Shown here: positions 1 through 7,216 of the stretch, piece after piece | Numbering within the stretch: position 1 is the first letter of the stretch | Layout of the letters: each line of letters begins with the position of its first letter | Origin: DATEEG01 sp035525055 | GTDB taxonomy: Bacteria; Actinomycetota; Acidimicrobiia; Spongiisociales; ZC4RG35 | Reading direction: 5' to 3' | Length of the DNA stretch: 37,326 bases | NCBI GenBank assembly: GCA_035525055.1 | Contig: DATLEZ010000121.1 | Location: 1-37,326, forward strand | Program-made: the position numbers and the translations under genes | The notes under the pieces: model-generated | The model's input: only the letters and a program-made list of their open reading frames with translations | The model's database searches: none | What the model was told of the DNA's origin: nothing

Positions 1-436
1 CGGATCTGGTGGGGGGCAACCCACGGTTTGCCTTACGGGCATGCCCACGACGCAACACCCTCATTTGCTTATGGCTCGAGAAGGCGACATCTAGAGGAAA
101 TACCTTGTCCACAGGATAGCCGCTTTCTGACCCCTGCAGGCAAAAATACCGGGTCGGATTGGCACGCTGACATCGGACGGCCGAGTCGCCCGGCCAAAAG
201 CAAATTCGGTCATTGGCGATCGAGTACCGGGACTGAGTACCCACTTTTCATCGTGGGCGGGCGCCAGTGACCGAATTAGCTGGAGGACGACCAAACGACG
301 AACTCACTCTTCCATCGCCGTTTCTTCCCCGTAGGGCCGAACACCCAGGCCTGTGTGAACTCACCCACCTCCCACCACCCAAATCTCACTCTGCCTGGGG
401 CATGCCGGCGAATTGCCGGCGGCGATAGAGGATCTG
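1..436. other. gene-free stretch at the window edge
   Basis: No convincing gene is seen. The open frames that cross this stretch have no recognisable motif, no convincing ribosome binding site and arginine/proline-rich translations typical of shadow frames in GC-rich DNA. Near the right end a small inverted repeat (CCGGC, GAATT, GCCGG at about 407-421) lies just beyond the stop of the minus-strand oxidoreductase and could help end its transcript. A single TTGTCCACA at about 107-115 looks like a DnaA box but stands alone. Confidence 0.5.
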
Positions 437-1834
437 TCAGCTGTCGAAACCGAGGCCGAGGCGGTCGAGCAGACGCAGCCACAGGTTGCGCTTGCCCGTA
501 CGGTCCTCCACTCCGAGCGAGTAACGAGTCGCCTGGATGCCGAGAAACCGGAAGGGTTCCGGCGGGAAAGGTATCGGTTTGCGTCGGACGAAGTCGAGCT
601 GGGTGGCCTGAGTCTTGTGCCCGTCGAGAAGGTCGAGCATCACCTCGCCGCCGAAGCGGGCAGCTGCCACCCCCAGTCCGGTGTAACCCACGGCGTAAGC
701 GACCCGGCCCGATAGAGCTTTCCCCCAGAAGACCGTGAATCGGGTACATGTGTCGATCGCTCCTCCCCACACGTGGGTGAAGTTCAGGCCCTCTAGTTGA
801 GGAAACGTCTCGAAGAAGTGCCGGGAGAGGGTGGCGAATGTCTCTGGTCTCTGGTCGAACAGCGGATTGATCTGGCCCCGGAAGTAATAGATGGCGTCGT
901 AGCCGCCCCACAGGATGCGATTGTCGGAAGTGAGTCGGTAGTAATGGAACTGATTGGCGTAGTCCGAGAGTCCTTGTCGGTTCTTCCATCCGACGCTCTC
1001 CATCTGGGAGCGGTTGAGCGGCTCGGTGACCATGGCGTAGTCGTAGACCGGAACGATGTAGTAACTGATTCGCCTTAGGAGCGGCTTGAAGGCATTGGTG
1101 GCGAGAGCCACTCGGGCGGCCCGCACCTGACCGAGCGGCGTTTTCACTAAGACTCCGACGCCATCACGTTCGACAGAGACGGCTTTGGTGTCCTCGTAGA
1201 TCCGGACCCCTGCCGCCTCGGCCGCCGCCTTCAGGCCCCAGGCGAGCCGGGCCGGATCGACTAGCGCCGCCCGGTCCTTTCTCCACAGCCCTCCCTGATA
1301 GGTCGGCGAGTGGATCTCAGCCTGGACGGCATCTCGGTCCAAAAGTACGACGTCCTGACCCAGCGACGAGAGTCGTTGGTAGTCCTCTCGAAAATCGTCG
1401 ATTCCGGCGGCATAGGTAGTGACGTCGATGACCCCGGTCCGCTCGTAGTCACAGTCGATCTCGTAGCGGCGGATCGCAGCCTCGATCTGATCTAGATTGT
1501 CGAGACCCATCTCCTCGAGCTCCGCCAGCTCTTTGGGGAACCGGGCCTGGCCGTTGGCGATGCCATGGGTGAGGCTCGACTCCATGAATCCCCCGTTGCG
1601 GCCCGAGCCCGCCGAGCCGACCGTGAACGCATCGATAAGGACGATGTCCCGATCCGGATCGCGCTCCTTGGCGATGATCGCCGTCCAGAGGCCGGTGTAT
1701 CCGCCGCCGACTATGCAGAGGTCGCAGGATTCGGTCTTGACCAGAGTCGGCTTCGAAACTGGTTCGTCGACATCGTCGAGCCAGTAGGGATACGGATCAG
1801 CGTCGGCAATAGCCTCAAGGTATCGGTCGGGCAT
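437..1834 (-). CDS. FAD-dependent amine/amino-acid oxidoreductase (DAO family)
   Basis: This 465-residue protein looks like a cytoplasmic flavoprotein of the glycine/D-amino-acid oxidase (DAO) superfamily, close to the putrescine/amine-oxidising branch. The Rossmann FAD motif GGGYTG is at residues 43-48, after a ~40-residue N-terminal extension (YPYWLDD) common in that branch. A second conserved patch, GSAGSGRNGGFM, follows near residue 75, and a C-terminal FAD-contacting segment (WGGAIDTCTRF, then GYTGLGVAAARFGG) closes the fold. Length fits the family. The ATG start has no clear Shine-Dalgarno sequence. It lies downstream of sodN on the same strand but is separated from it by a hairpin, so it is probably a separate unit. 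The substrate cannot be read from the sequence; a hydrogen-peroxide-forming oxidase beside a superoxide dismutase is suggestive only. Confidence 0.85.
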   Translation of the reverse strand: MPDRYLEAIADADPYPYWLDDVDEPVSKPTLVKTESCDLCIVGGGYTGLWTAIIAKERDPDRDIVLIDAFTVGSAGSGRNGGFMESSLTHGIANGQARFPKELAELEEMGLDNLDQIEAAIRRYEIDCDYERTGVIDVTTYAAGIDDFREDYQRLSSLGQDVVLLDRDAVQAEIHSPTYQGGLWRKDRAALVDPARLAWGLKAAAEAAGVRIYEDTKAVSVERDGVGVLVKTPLGQVRAARVALATNAFKPLLRRISYYIVPVYDYAMVTEPLNRSQMESVGWKNRQGLSDYANQFHYYRLTSDNRILWGGYDAIYYFRGQINPLFDQRPETFATLSRHFFETFPQLEGLNFTHVWGGAIDTCTRFTVFWGKALSGRVAYAVGYTGLGVAAARFGGEVMLDLLDGHKTQATQLDFVRRKPIPFPPEPFRFLGIQATRYSLGVEDRTGKRNLWLRLLDRLGLGFDS

Positions 1835-1870
1835 CGGGGTTCTCGCGTTTCGCGATCCGCTAGTCAGCTA

Positions 1871-1917
1871 TCCGCGATCCGCCGGACAACGGGGTTTGAC
1901 GGATGGCGGATCGCGGA
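1871..1917. repeat. inverted repeat between sodN and the oxidoreductase gene
   Basis: The arms TCCGCGATCCGCC (1871-1883) and GGCGGATCGCGGA (1905-1917) are perfect 13-base complements around a 21-base loop. A third copy of the core CGCGATCCGC is at 1851-1860. The hairpin sits just past the sodN stop and could end that transcript, but no T-run follows, so a dispersed palindromic repeat is equally possible. Confidence 0.6.
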
Positions 1918-1963
1918 CAAAGCGGTTTGCGGGGCCAACTCCGCTTGAGTTTTCGCGAGTCCC

Positions 1964-2392
1964 TCACGCGGGCGGATAAACCCCGGTGGTCTTGGACTCC
2001 TCGGTCTGCCAGAAGACCCCGGCGACGTCGTCGATGGCGGTCACGAGCTTTCTGGCGACCTCGGCATCCATCGACTTCTTGGCGTCTCCGGCCGCCTTGA
2101 GGGCCGTCCAGAACAAGTCGTGGAGGTTGGGAAACGCTTCGACGTGGTGAGGCTTGAAGAAGTCGGTCCACAACACCGAGAGGTGGTGCTTCACCAGTTC
2201 GGCGCGCTCTTCCTTGATGATGACGGCCCGCTGGCGAAAGACATCGTCGTCACTGGCGGCATACTTCTCGCACGCCTTGAGGACGGACATCGCCTCGATC
2301 TTGGCCTGGGCCGGGTCGTAGACCCCGCAGAAAAGGTCGCAATGGGCGTAGGCCACATCTACACGACCGAACAGAATTCCCAATAGGCCCAT
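1964..2392 (-). CDS. sodN: nickel superoxide dismutase precursor
   Basis: It encodes a 142-residue Ni-containing superoxide dismutase, which turns superoxide into oxygen and hydrogen peroxide. A 16-residue leader ending AYA precedes the nickel hook HCDLFCGVYDPAQ (residues 17-29); the mature enzyme would begin at His17. In the family the new N-terminal His plus Cys2 and Cys6 of the mature protein bind nickel, and all three are here. The residue before the second Cys is Phe, whereas the family motif as I know it is HCDLPCG with Pro. The rest is the expected four-helix bundle. The open frame continues far upstream, but the ATG at 2392 is chosen because an AAGGAGG lies 10 bases before it and the leader/hook arrangement starts there. 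Divergent sodX, the maturation protease, supports the call. Confidence 0.95.
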   Translation of the reverse strand: MGLLGILFGRVDVAYAHCDLFCGVYDPAQAKIEAMSVLKACEKYAASDDDVFRQRAVIIKEERAELVKHHLSVLWTDFFKPHHVEAFPNLHDLFWTALKAAGDAKKSMDAEVARKLVTAIDDVAGVFWQTEESKTTGVYPPA

Positions 2393-2402
2393 GGTGGGTC
2401 GC

Positions 2403-2409
2403 CTCCTTG
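2403..2409 (-). promoter_or_regulatory. Shine-Dalgarno sequence deciding the sodN start
   Basis: On the minus strand this reads AAGGAGG, ten bases before the ATG at 2392. It settles the start inside a much longer open frame, whose upstream part is only the shadow of sodX. Confidence 0.8.
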
Positions 2410-2456
2410 GTTGCCAGTCTTGATAGGTTCCAGTTATCCGGACCATACTCGCTCCC

Positions 2457-2879
2457 GTGATGCGGCGATTCTGGGTGGAAGACCGGTCGATGGAGCCGTC
2501 CGTCGGCCCTGGCAAGACGCTCTTCTGTCGACGGCTCGGTACCCGTCCATCCCGCGGTTTAATCGTCGTCTTCCACCACCCTCGCCGAGCCGAGCTGTGG
2601 CTCGTGAAACGAATTGTCGGACTGCCTGGCGAGGAAGTTGTCGTCGACTTCGGAGAAGTGGTGGTCGACGGGCGATCAGGTGTCGACGTGTGGGGCGCCG
2701 GGCAGGAGACTTTCCCGGAGGGGCGGTGGAAGGTTGGCCCGGGCGAAGTTCTCGTGTTGTCCGACAACCGTCCGGCCACCGCTGATGACGGACGTTCCTT
2801 CGGGCCGATTCCTATGAGCGGAATGATGAAGGTGATTTGGCCGCGGATGCGGCGGAGTCAATCATCTAAGCGGCCATGA
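2457..2879 (+). CDS. sodX: Ni-superoxide dismutase maturation protease (S26 family)
   Basis: This 140-residue protein belongs to the S26 signal-peptidase-like family. The nucleophile region DRSMEPSV holds Ser11, and the general-base Lys is in LVKRIVGLPGEE (about residue 51). A late SDNRPATADDGRSFGPI segment matches the conserved SDNR...D.R.(F/Y)GP box of S26 enzymes. No N-terminal membrane helix is visible, unlike ordinary leader peptidases, so it probably works in the cytoplasm or at the membrane face. In the SodN system such a protease removes the leader to expose His1 of the nickel hook, and sodN is divergent with only 64 bases between the two start codons, so they probably share control. 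The ATG start lacks a strong Shine-Dalgarno sequence. Confidence 0.9.
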   Translation: MMRRFWVEDRSMEPSVGPGKTLFCRRLGTRPSRGLIVVFHHPRRAELWLVKRIVGLPGEEVVVDFGEVVVDGRSGVDVWGAGQETFPEGRWKVGPGEVLVLSDNRPATADDGRSFGPIPMSGMMKVIWPRMRRSQSSKRP

Positions 2880-2892
2880 CCCCTCGTTGGGA

Positions 2893-3678
2893 ATGGGCTT
2901 GCCTAGGGTTTGGCCCGTGACCGGCAGGCATGTCTCTGATCCCAGCCATCAATCGGGCAGACGGCTCATGGTCCTGCTGGGGATTCTGGTGTCCGCGGCA
3001 ATCGTGGTCTCCCTGGTTGCCCTTTTGCGCGACAATCCCTCCGACCCGACCGACCAGACAACGACGTCAGCGGAGGGAGCCGATACAACCGCCACCTCCC
3101 CCACGACGACCACCACTTCGATTGCAACCACCCAGACGACCGCGACCACTGCGTCGACGACCACCACTCTCGGCGACCCTCTGGCGGCTTTGGTCCTCAG
3201 TCCGACCGGAATCGGCGACATCACCTTCGGACGAGACGCCGACGAAACGGTGGCTCAGCTGTCGCTGGTCCTGGGGAGCCCGACCGAGGACACCGGTTGG
3301 ACCCCCTCTTTCGAGACCTGTCCCGGAACCGAAGCCCGAGTAGTCCGTTGGACCAGCCTGCAGGCATTCTTCACCAACGGAGCAACGGAGTGGGCCCCCG
3401 AGGGCACCCGTCACTTCTTTCATTACGGCCAATCGGTCCTTGCCGGCGGTGGTGTGGTCATCGAGCTCAGTACCAGCAACGGGATCGGGATCCGGAGCAC
3501 GCTCGGAGAGCTGACTGCTGCCTATGGCGAGCAGGTGACCATCACCGACGACCCGATATTTGGACCTTTCTGGGAGGTGGACGTGGCTGGCGCCGGAGTG
3601 CTTTGGGGAACGGCCGGCGCTACCGGAGACAGCGGGATGATCGACAGCATCAGCGGCGGCTTCGGCTGCGGAGAATAG
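2893..3678 (+). CDS. membrane-anchored protein with Thr-rich stalk, unknown function
   Basis: I do not recognise the family. With the ATG at 2893 the protein has about 261 residues: a short polar N-terminus, one strong membrane helix (VLLGILVSAAIVVSLVALL, around residues 27-45), a ~45-residue Thr/Ser-rich linker, and a ~165-residue extracytoplasmic domain. The domain repeatedly uses Gly/Thr and holds two Cys (FETCPG and the terminal GFGCGE) that could form a disulfide. The layout suggests a surface protein anchored by an uncleaved helix. Start codon choice is open: GTG at 2917 and ATG at 2968 (just before the helix) are alternatives, and no start has a good ribosome site. It follows sodX by a few bases and may be co-transcribed, though nothing links the functions. 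Confidence 0.7.
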   Translation: MGLPRVWPVTGRHVSDPSHQSGRRLMVLLGILVSAAIVVSLVALLRDNPSDPTDQTTTSAEGADTTATSPTTTTTSIATTQTTATTASTTTTLGDPLAALVLSPTGIGDITFGRDADETVAQLSLVLGSPTEDTGWTPSFETCPGTEARVVRWTSLQAFFTNGATEWAPEGTRHFFHYGQSVLAGGGVVIELSTSNGIGIRSTLGELTAAYGEQVTITDDPIFGPFWEVDVAGAGVLWGTAGATGDSGMIDSISGGFGCGE

Positions 3679-3687
3679 AAGCGTTTA

Positions 3688-3758
3688 ACGTTTTACGTCA
3701 TACGTTCTACGTTCCAGAACGCGTTGAGCCCTTCTACACCGTTTTTGACGTAAAACGT
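3688..3758. repeat. ACGT-rich inverted repeat after the Thr-rich stalk gene
   Basis: ACGTTTTACGTC (3688-3699) is the exact complement of GACGTAAAACGT (3747-3758). A related word, ACGTTCTACGTT, lies at 3702-3713, and AACGTAGAACG overlaps the right arm. The degenerate word ACGTT(T/C)TACGT is thus present several times in both orientations within 80 bases. It fills the gap between two same-strand genes and may act as a terminator or be a dispersed repeat. Confidence 0.6.
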
Positions 3759-3813
3759 AGAACGCTCCTTGCCATCCGACACGCGCTGACCGATCGGATT
3801 AGGTTTCTCCCCC

Positions 3814-4215
3814 ATGACCGAGTTCGTGGTTTGGATGGATAACCGACCCGGCCGGTTGGCTGCGCTGACCGAAGCGCTGGCCGAATCGGGTGTCAATATC
3901 GAGGCCCTGGCGGCCTTCGGGGTCAACGGTGACGGGATGATCCGGCTCATCGTCGATGACGCGATCGCAGCTCGAAGGACTCTCCGGGAGGCGGGTCTCT
4001 CCGCGGAGGAGCATCAGGTGCTGACGGCGTTCCTGCCCCACAGCCCGGGACAATTGGCCACTGTTGCCAGATCGCTGGCGGATTCCGACATCAACATCGA
4101 TGCCGTTTATGTTCTCAACTCCGGCGCAGATGGGATAGAACTGGCCGTGGTAGTCGATCAGCCGCTATCGGCGATTCCTCATATGCCGGTCCGCGGCGCC
4201 CTCGACAGGGCTTGA
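3814..4215 (+). CDS. tandem ACT-domain protein
   Basis: This 133-residue cytoplasmic protein is made of two ACT-type ligand-binding modules. The first (about 1-65) starts with VVWMDNRPGRLAALTEALAE...VNIEALAAF. The second (about 68-125) repeats the pattern as TAFLPHSPGQLATVARSLAD...INIDAVYVL. The (R/P)PGxLAxxxxxLA and NI(E/D)A signatures are the usual first strand, helix and second strand of ACT domains, which commonly bind amino acids. No enzyme or DNA-binding domain is attached, so it is a sensor, a regulatory subunit or an amino-acid-binding protein of unknown partner. The ATG start is clear, although a good Shine-Dalgarno sequence is not seen. The ACGT-rich repeat lies before it and a repeat element after it, so it is probably a single-gene unit. 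Confidence 0.8.
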   Translation: MTEFVVWMDNRPGRLAALTEALAESGVNIEALAAFGVNGDGMIRLIVDDAIAARRTLREAGLSAEEHQVLTAFLPHSPGQLATVARSLADSDINIDAVYVLNSGADGIELAVVVDQPLSAIPHMPVRGALDRA

Positions 4216-4524
4216 CCTCCCTTAGTTCGGTAGTGGGTCAGTTTGAGCGAAGGCACGGGTTCAACCTTCCAAGGCTTGAGGTTTGTCCAATCCATCAGCG
4301 AAGGGCACCAGATTCAGCTGGCCTCGTCGACAAATTTGGCGCCCCGCTCCCGGATCAGACGAAACCTGGCGCAAGACTCCCGGGTTTCCGGGACTCTCAG
4401 ACCGAATTACGTATTCAGCGGGAGCCACCCGCCAAATTTCGAGGGGACTGACGGGCGAATCTCCTTCTTCGCTGATCCTGGCTGCATCTGAACAGACATA
4501 GACCAAGCTCAACTTGACCTCCCT
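4211..4524 (+). repeat. interspersed repeat copy A with flanking 12-base direct repeats
   Basis: This gene-free stretch (4216-4567) between the ACT-domain gene and the DUF3048 gene holds the first of three copies of a ~150-base element (core 4336-4485). Its most conserved parts are a CTCCCGGATCAGACGAAACC block and the later GGGAGCCACCCGCCAAATT block. The identical 12-mer CTTGACCTCCCT is at 4211-4222 and again at 4513-4524, one on each side of the element. The left 12-mer covers the last codons of the ACT gene. The element encodes no plausible protein. Confidence 0.75.
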
Positions 4525-4567
4525 CGATTCTTCCTGACTCTCACACCGCCGTAGCATCGGACCCTGA

Positions 4568-5611
4568 ATGCGTCGCTCCCTTGTTGCCCTGGCAGTGTTC
4601 ATCGCGGCCTGCACCGGAGCAGCCGAAACGACCACAACTGTCTCGACGGCGGCGATGACCACCACCGCGAGGCCGACCACGACAACTTCCCGGCCCACGA
4701 CCACCACTCGCCCGCTCCCCACGTCGCCAATCAACGGCCTGCCCGTCGAGGACGCCGACCTGCTCGATCGCAGGCTCATCGCGGTAAAAGTCGACAATCA
4801 CGCCGATGCCAGACCCCAATCCGGGATCGATCAGGCCAACGTCATCGTCGAGGTCCCTGTGGAAGGAATCACACGATTCATCGCCCTGTTTCACGACACC
4901 GATGCCGCTTACCTCGGCCCCGTCCGGTCGGGGCGGCCGACTGACGGAAAGTTCCTCAACCCGCTCGGGGCGGTGTTCGCCATTTCCGGTGGTCAGGATT
5001 GGGTCCTGTCGGGCATCCGCAACGAGGGCGTCGAGATCATTGGGGAGGTTCCTCCCGCCATGTTCCGGGTTCGTTCGCGATTCGCCCCTCACAACCTGTA
5101 TGCCGACACAACTGCTCTCCGCGAAATCGCGGACGATCGGGGATACGCCGACGACCCACCTCCCACTCTGTTTGAGTTCGGCGAACTGCCTCCCGGTTCG
5201 GAGTCAGTCAACGAGATCGAAATGAATTTCGGCAATGGCTTCGTCGTCGACTGGACCTATGACCGGCCGAGTGGCCGCTACCTGCGTTCCTTCAACGGCA
5301 ACGAGGCCGAAGTGATCAACGAGGAAGGCGAAACAAGCCCGCTCGCCGCAGACACGCTGGTCGTCATGCTGGCTACCCGGTTCATCGCGCAAGCCCCGGC
5401 CGGCGGCACCTCGGTTCCGGCGGTAGACACTGTCGGCGAGGGTCAGGCTTATGTCTTTGCCGGCGGCCGCATGATCGAAGGGACCTGGTCGCGGGAGTCG
5501 AGCGACGACCAGATCGTGTTTGAAGACGATCAAGGCGATCCACTCCCGGTCCCGCCGGGCTTCATCTGGATGTCGATCGTGCCCGAACAGAACGGCATCG
5601 AATTCTCGTGA
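4568..5611 (+). CDS. DUF3048 (YerB-type) lipoprotein
   Basis: A 347-residue exported protein. The N-terminal signal ends in a lipobox-like FIAAC with Cys15, so it is probably a lipoprotein. A Thr-rich linker runs to about residue 55, then the DUF3048 region begins at SPINGLPVEDADLLDRRLIAVKVDN. The conserved stretches ARPQSGIDQANVIVEVPVEG, LGPVRSGRPTD and FRVRSRFAPHNLY are typical of the YerB-like family, whose molecular role is not established; a cell-envelope task is usually assumed. The ATG start has no strong ribosome site. The stop codon overlaps the GTG of the amidase gene by four bases, so the two are translationally coupled, which hints at a joint envelope or nitrogen-related task but does not prove it. 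Confidence 0.85.
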   Translation: MRRSLVALAVFIAACTGAAETTTTVSTAAMTTTARPTTTTSRPTTTTRPLPTSPINGLPVEDADLLDRRLIAVKVDNHADARPQSGIDQANVIVEVPVEGITRFIALFHDTDAAYLGPVRSGRPTDGKFLNPLGAVFAISGGQDWVLSGIRNEGVEIIGEVPPAMFRVRSRFAPHNLYADTTALREIADDRGYADDPPPTLFEFGELPPGSESVNEIEMNFGNGFVVDWTYDRPSGRYLRSFNGNEAEVINEEGETSPLAADTLVVMLATRFIAQAPAGGTSVPAVDTVGEGQAYVFAGGRMIEGTWSRESSDDQIVFEDDQGDPLPVPPGFIWMSIVPEQNGIEFS

Positions 5612-6888
5612 GCGGATCCGATCAAGTACGAGAAGCAATCGAGCATCTCCACGCCGCTCAGGATCGGCTCAACGCTTGCACTTTGATCGCAGAAGACGTC
5701 ACGGCCGATGGTCGCCCCGGGCTTTTATCGGGTATCACGGTGGCCGTCAAGGACATCATCGATCAGAGAGGCTTGCCCACCACTTGCGGTTCGGGGTTTT
5801 ACCGTGAGGTCCCGGCGGTCTCGGCCCCAGCAGTCGACCGACTCGAAGGGGAGGGCGCGGTCATCGTTGCCCGTACCAATCTCCATGAGTTCGCCTATGG
5901 CTTCAGCAGCGAGAACAACTGGTTCGGCCCGGTCCGCAACCCGTGGGACCCGGCTACTTCACCGGGTGGTTCATCGGGAGGCTCGGCCGTCGCTGTGGCG
6001 GCGGGTCTAGTTGACGGAGCAGTGGGCACAGACACCGGCGGTTCGATCAGAGTCCCGGCCGCCATGACCGGTATCTTCGGTCTAAAGGTGACCCACGGCC
6101 GGATCCCAACAAACGGGGTCTTTCCACTGGCGCCCTCGCTCGACACGGTCGGGCCTCTGGCACGAAACATGCGAACACTTGCACTCCTGTACGACGCCAT
6201 GGCCAAAACCGAAACTGGGCCGTTGCCGGGGACCATCGAGGGTCTGCGGATCGTGGTGCCGCGGATGTGGGTCGACGGTGGTCCCATGGAGGCACTGGTG
6301 CAGTCGGCCTTCGAAGCCACCATCGCCGAACTCCGGTCGCTTGGCGCTCAAGTCGCCGAGTTGGAACTGGGCGACATCCTCCCGTGGGGCAAGATTCAGG
6401 AACTGGCGGGGGCAGAAGCCGCTCACGTGCATCGGGCATTCCGCGCGGCCGGTCAACCGTATGGGCCTGAGGTCGATGCCCGACTGACCGCGGCCGAAGC
6501 CGTTACCGCCGTGGAGTACCTGGAAGCCCAGGCCTGGCGGGCCCGCCTGATCGAGACTGTGGCCGAGGCGTTCAGAACCGCCGACGTCCTCGTCACGCCC
6601 GCCATAGCTCAACGCCGCAAGGTGATCGGAGAGGACAAGATCGGCGACCAGCACTACCGACCCGTTCTGTCGTGGTTCTCGGCGCTCGTCAACCATTCCG
6701 GCAATCCCGCCATTGCCTTGCCGCTAAAGGGATTCGAGTCCACCGGTGGCCCTCCCCCTTCCCTCCAGCTGGTTGCGCCATGGTGGCAAGAGGATCTGCT
6801 CATCGGGGTCGGAGCGCACCTCGAGGACCGAGGCGTCGTCGGTTTCATCCCACCCCCCATCTTCTACGGTGACCCCCACGGACGCTAG
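5608..6888 (+). CDS. amidase-signature hydrolase (GatA-like)
   Basis: This 426-residue enzyme belongs to the amidase signature family, which cleaves amide C-N bonds by a Ser-cisSer-Lys triad. The triad can be placed: Lys48 in ITVAVKDIID, the cis-Ser in PGGSSGGSAVAVAAG (about residue 123) and the nucleophile Ser146 in GTDTGGSIRVPA. Length is normal for a stand-alone amidase and shorter than most GatA subunits. No gatB or gatC lies nearby, so a role in Gln-tRNA amidation is unlikely from context; the substrate is unknown. The GTG start overlaps the end of the DUF3048 gene in a GTGA. A perfect 20-base-pair hairpin right after the stop probably ends this two-gene operon. Confidence 0.87.
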   Translation: MSGSDQVREAIEHLHAAQDRLNACTLIAEDVTADGRPGLLSGITVAVKDIIDQRGLPTTCGSGFYREVPAVSAPAVDRLEGEGAVIVARTNLHEFAYGFSSENNWFGPVRNPWDPATSPGGSSGGSAVAVAAGLVDGAVGTDTGGSIRVPAAMTGIFGLKVTHGRIPTNGVFPLAPSLDTVGPLARNMRTLALLYDAMAKTETGPLPGTIEGLRIVVPRMWVDGGPMEALVQSAFEATIAELRSLGAQVAELELGDILPWGKIQELAGAEAAHVHRAFRAAGQPYGPEVDARLTAAEAVTAVEYLEAQAWRARLIETVAEAFRTADVLVTPAIAQRRKVIGEDKIGDQHYRPVLSWFSALVNHSGNPAIALPLKGFESTGGPPPSLQLVAPWWQEDLLIGVGAHLEDRGVVGFIPPPIFYGDPHGR

Positions 6889-6892
6889 AACC

Positions 6893-6944
6893 CCTTCTTG
6901 TGACGGTTCACCACTCCTGCGGTAGGTGAACCGTCACAAGAAGG
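6893..6944. repeat. long-hairpin repeat, family 1, copy 1
   Basis: CCTTCTTGTGACGGTTCACC (6893-6912) and its exact complement at 6925-6944 form a perfect 20-base-pair stem with a 12-base loop, starting five bases after the amidase stop. A nearly identical 50-base copy, loop included, lies at 34224-34273. A short AT-rich stretch (ATTTTG) follows on the plus strand, so it can serve as a terminator, but loop conservation marks it as a repeat family. Confidence 0.8.
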
Positions 6945-7216
6945 AGGATTTTGTCGGGGCTGGGGTCCACCGACCTATCGGCATTGCTGGTCAAATTCCG
7001 CGACGGGCCTAACATTGAGGTGTTGGGCTGGACACAGCACTAGGCGGTTGGGCACCGGGCCTACCCGCGGCAATTTGCGGTAGGGGCCACCGGATCCCTC
7101 GCCTTTTGTCCTGAACCGTTTGGCCCCATGTGCCGATACAAGACAAGCTTGAGACCCCAGGTCGCGAAAAGACAAGTGACTGAGATCAGGAACACAACCC
7201 CTACACAGAGATACCA
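6945..7216 (+). other. upstream region of korA
   Basis: No gene is supported in this gap between the family-1 hairpin and the korA start. The leader has no clear -35/-10 pair and no strong Shine-Dalgarno sequence; the korA GTG is preceded by CACAGAGATACCA. A promoter for korAB should lie here, but I cannot place it. Confidence 0.4.

Noticed and set aside
107..115. Possible DnaA box TTGTCCACA
   Set aside because: It stands alone. No cluster, AT-rich region or dnaA/dnaN genes are nearby, so no origin can be claimed.
28..270. 80-codon open frame at the left edge
   Set aside because: No ribosome site, no recognisable motif and a composition like other shadow frames.
2393..2779. N-terminal extension of the sodN frame
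   Set aside because: It is the shadow of sodX on the other strand. The leader, nickel hook and AAGGAGG place the start at 2392.
4514..4542. TTGACC as a -35 box for the DUF3048 gene
   Set aside because: The word belongs to the direct repeat and no acceptable -10 lies 16-18 bases downstream.
6945..7216. Riboswitch upstream of korA
   Set aside because: No known aptamer core or paired stems could be recognised by eye.
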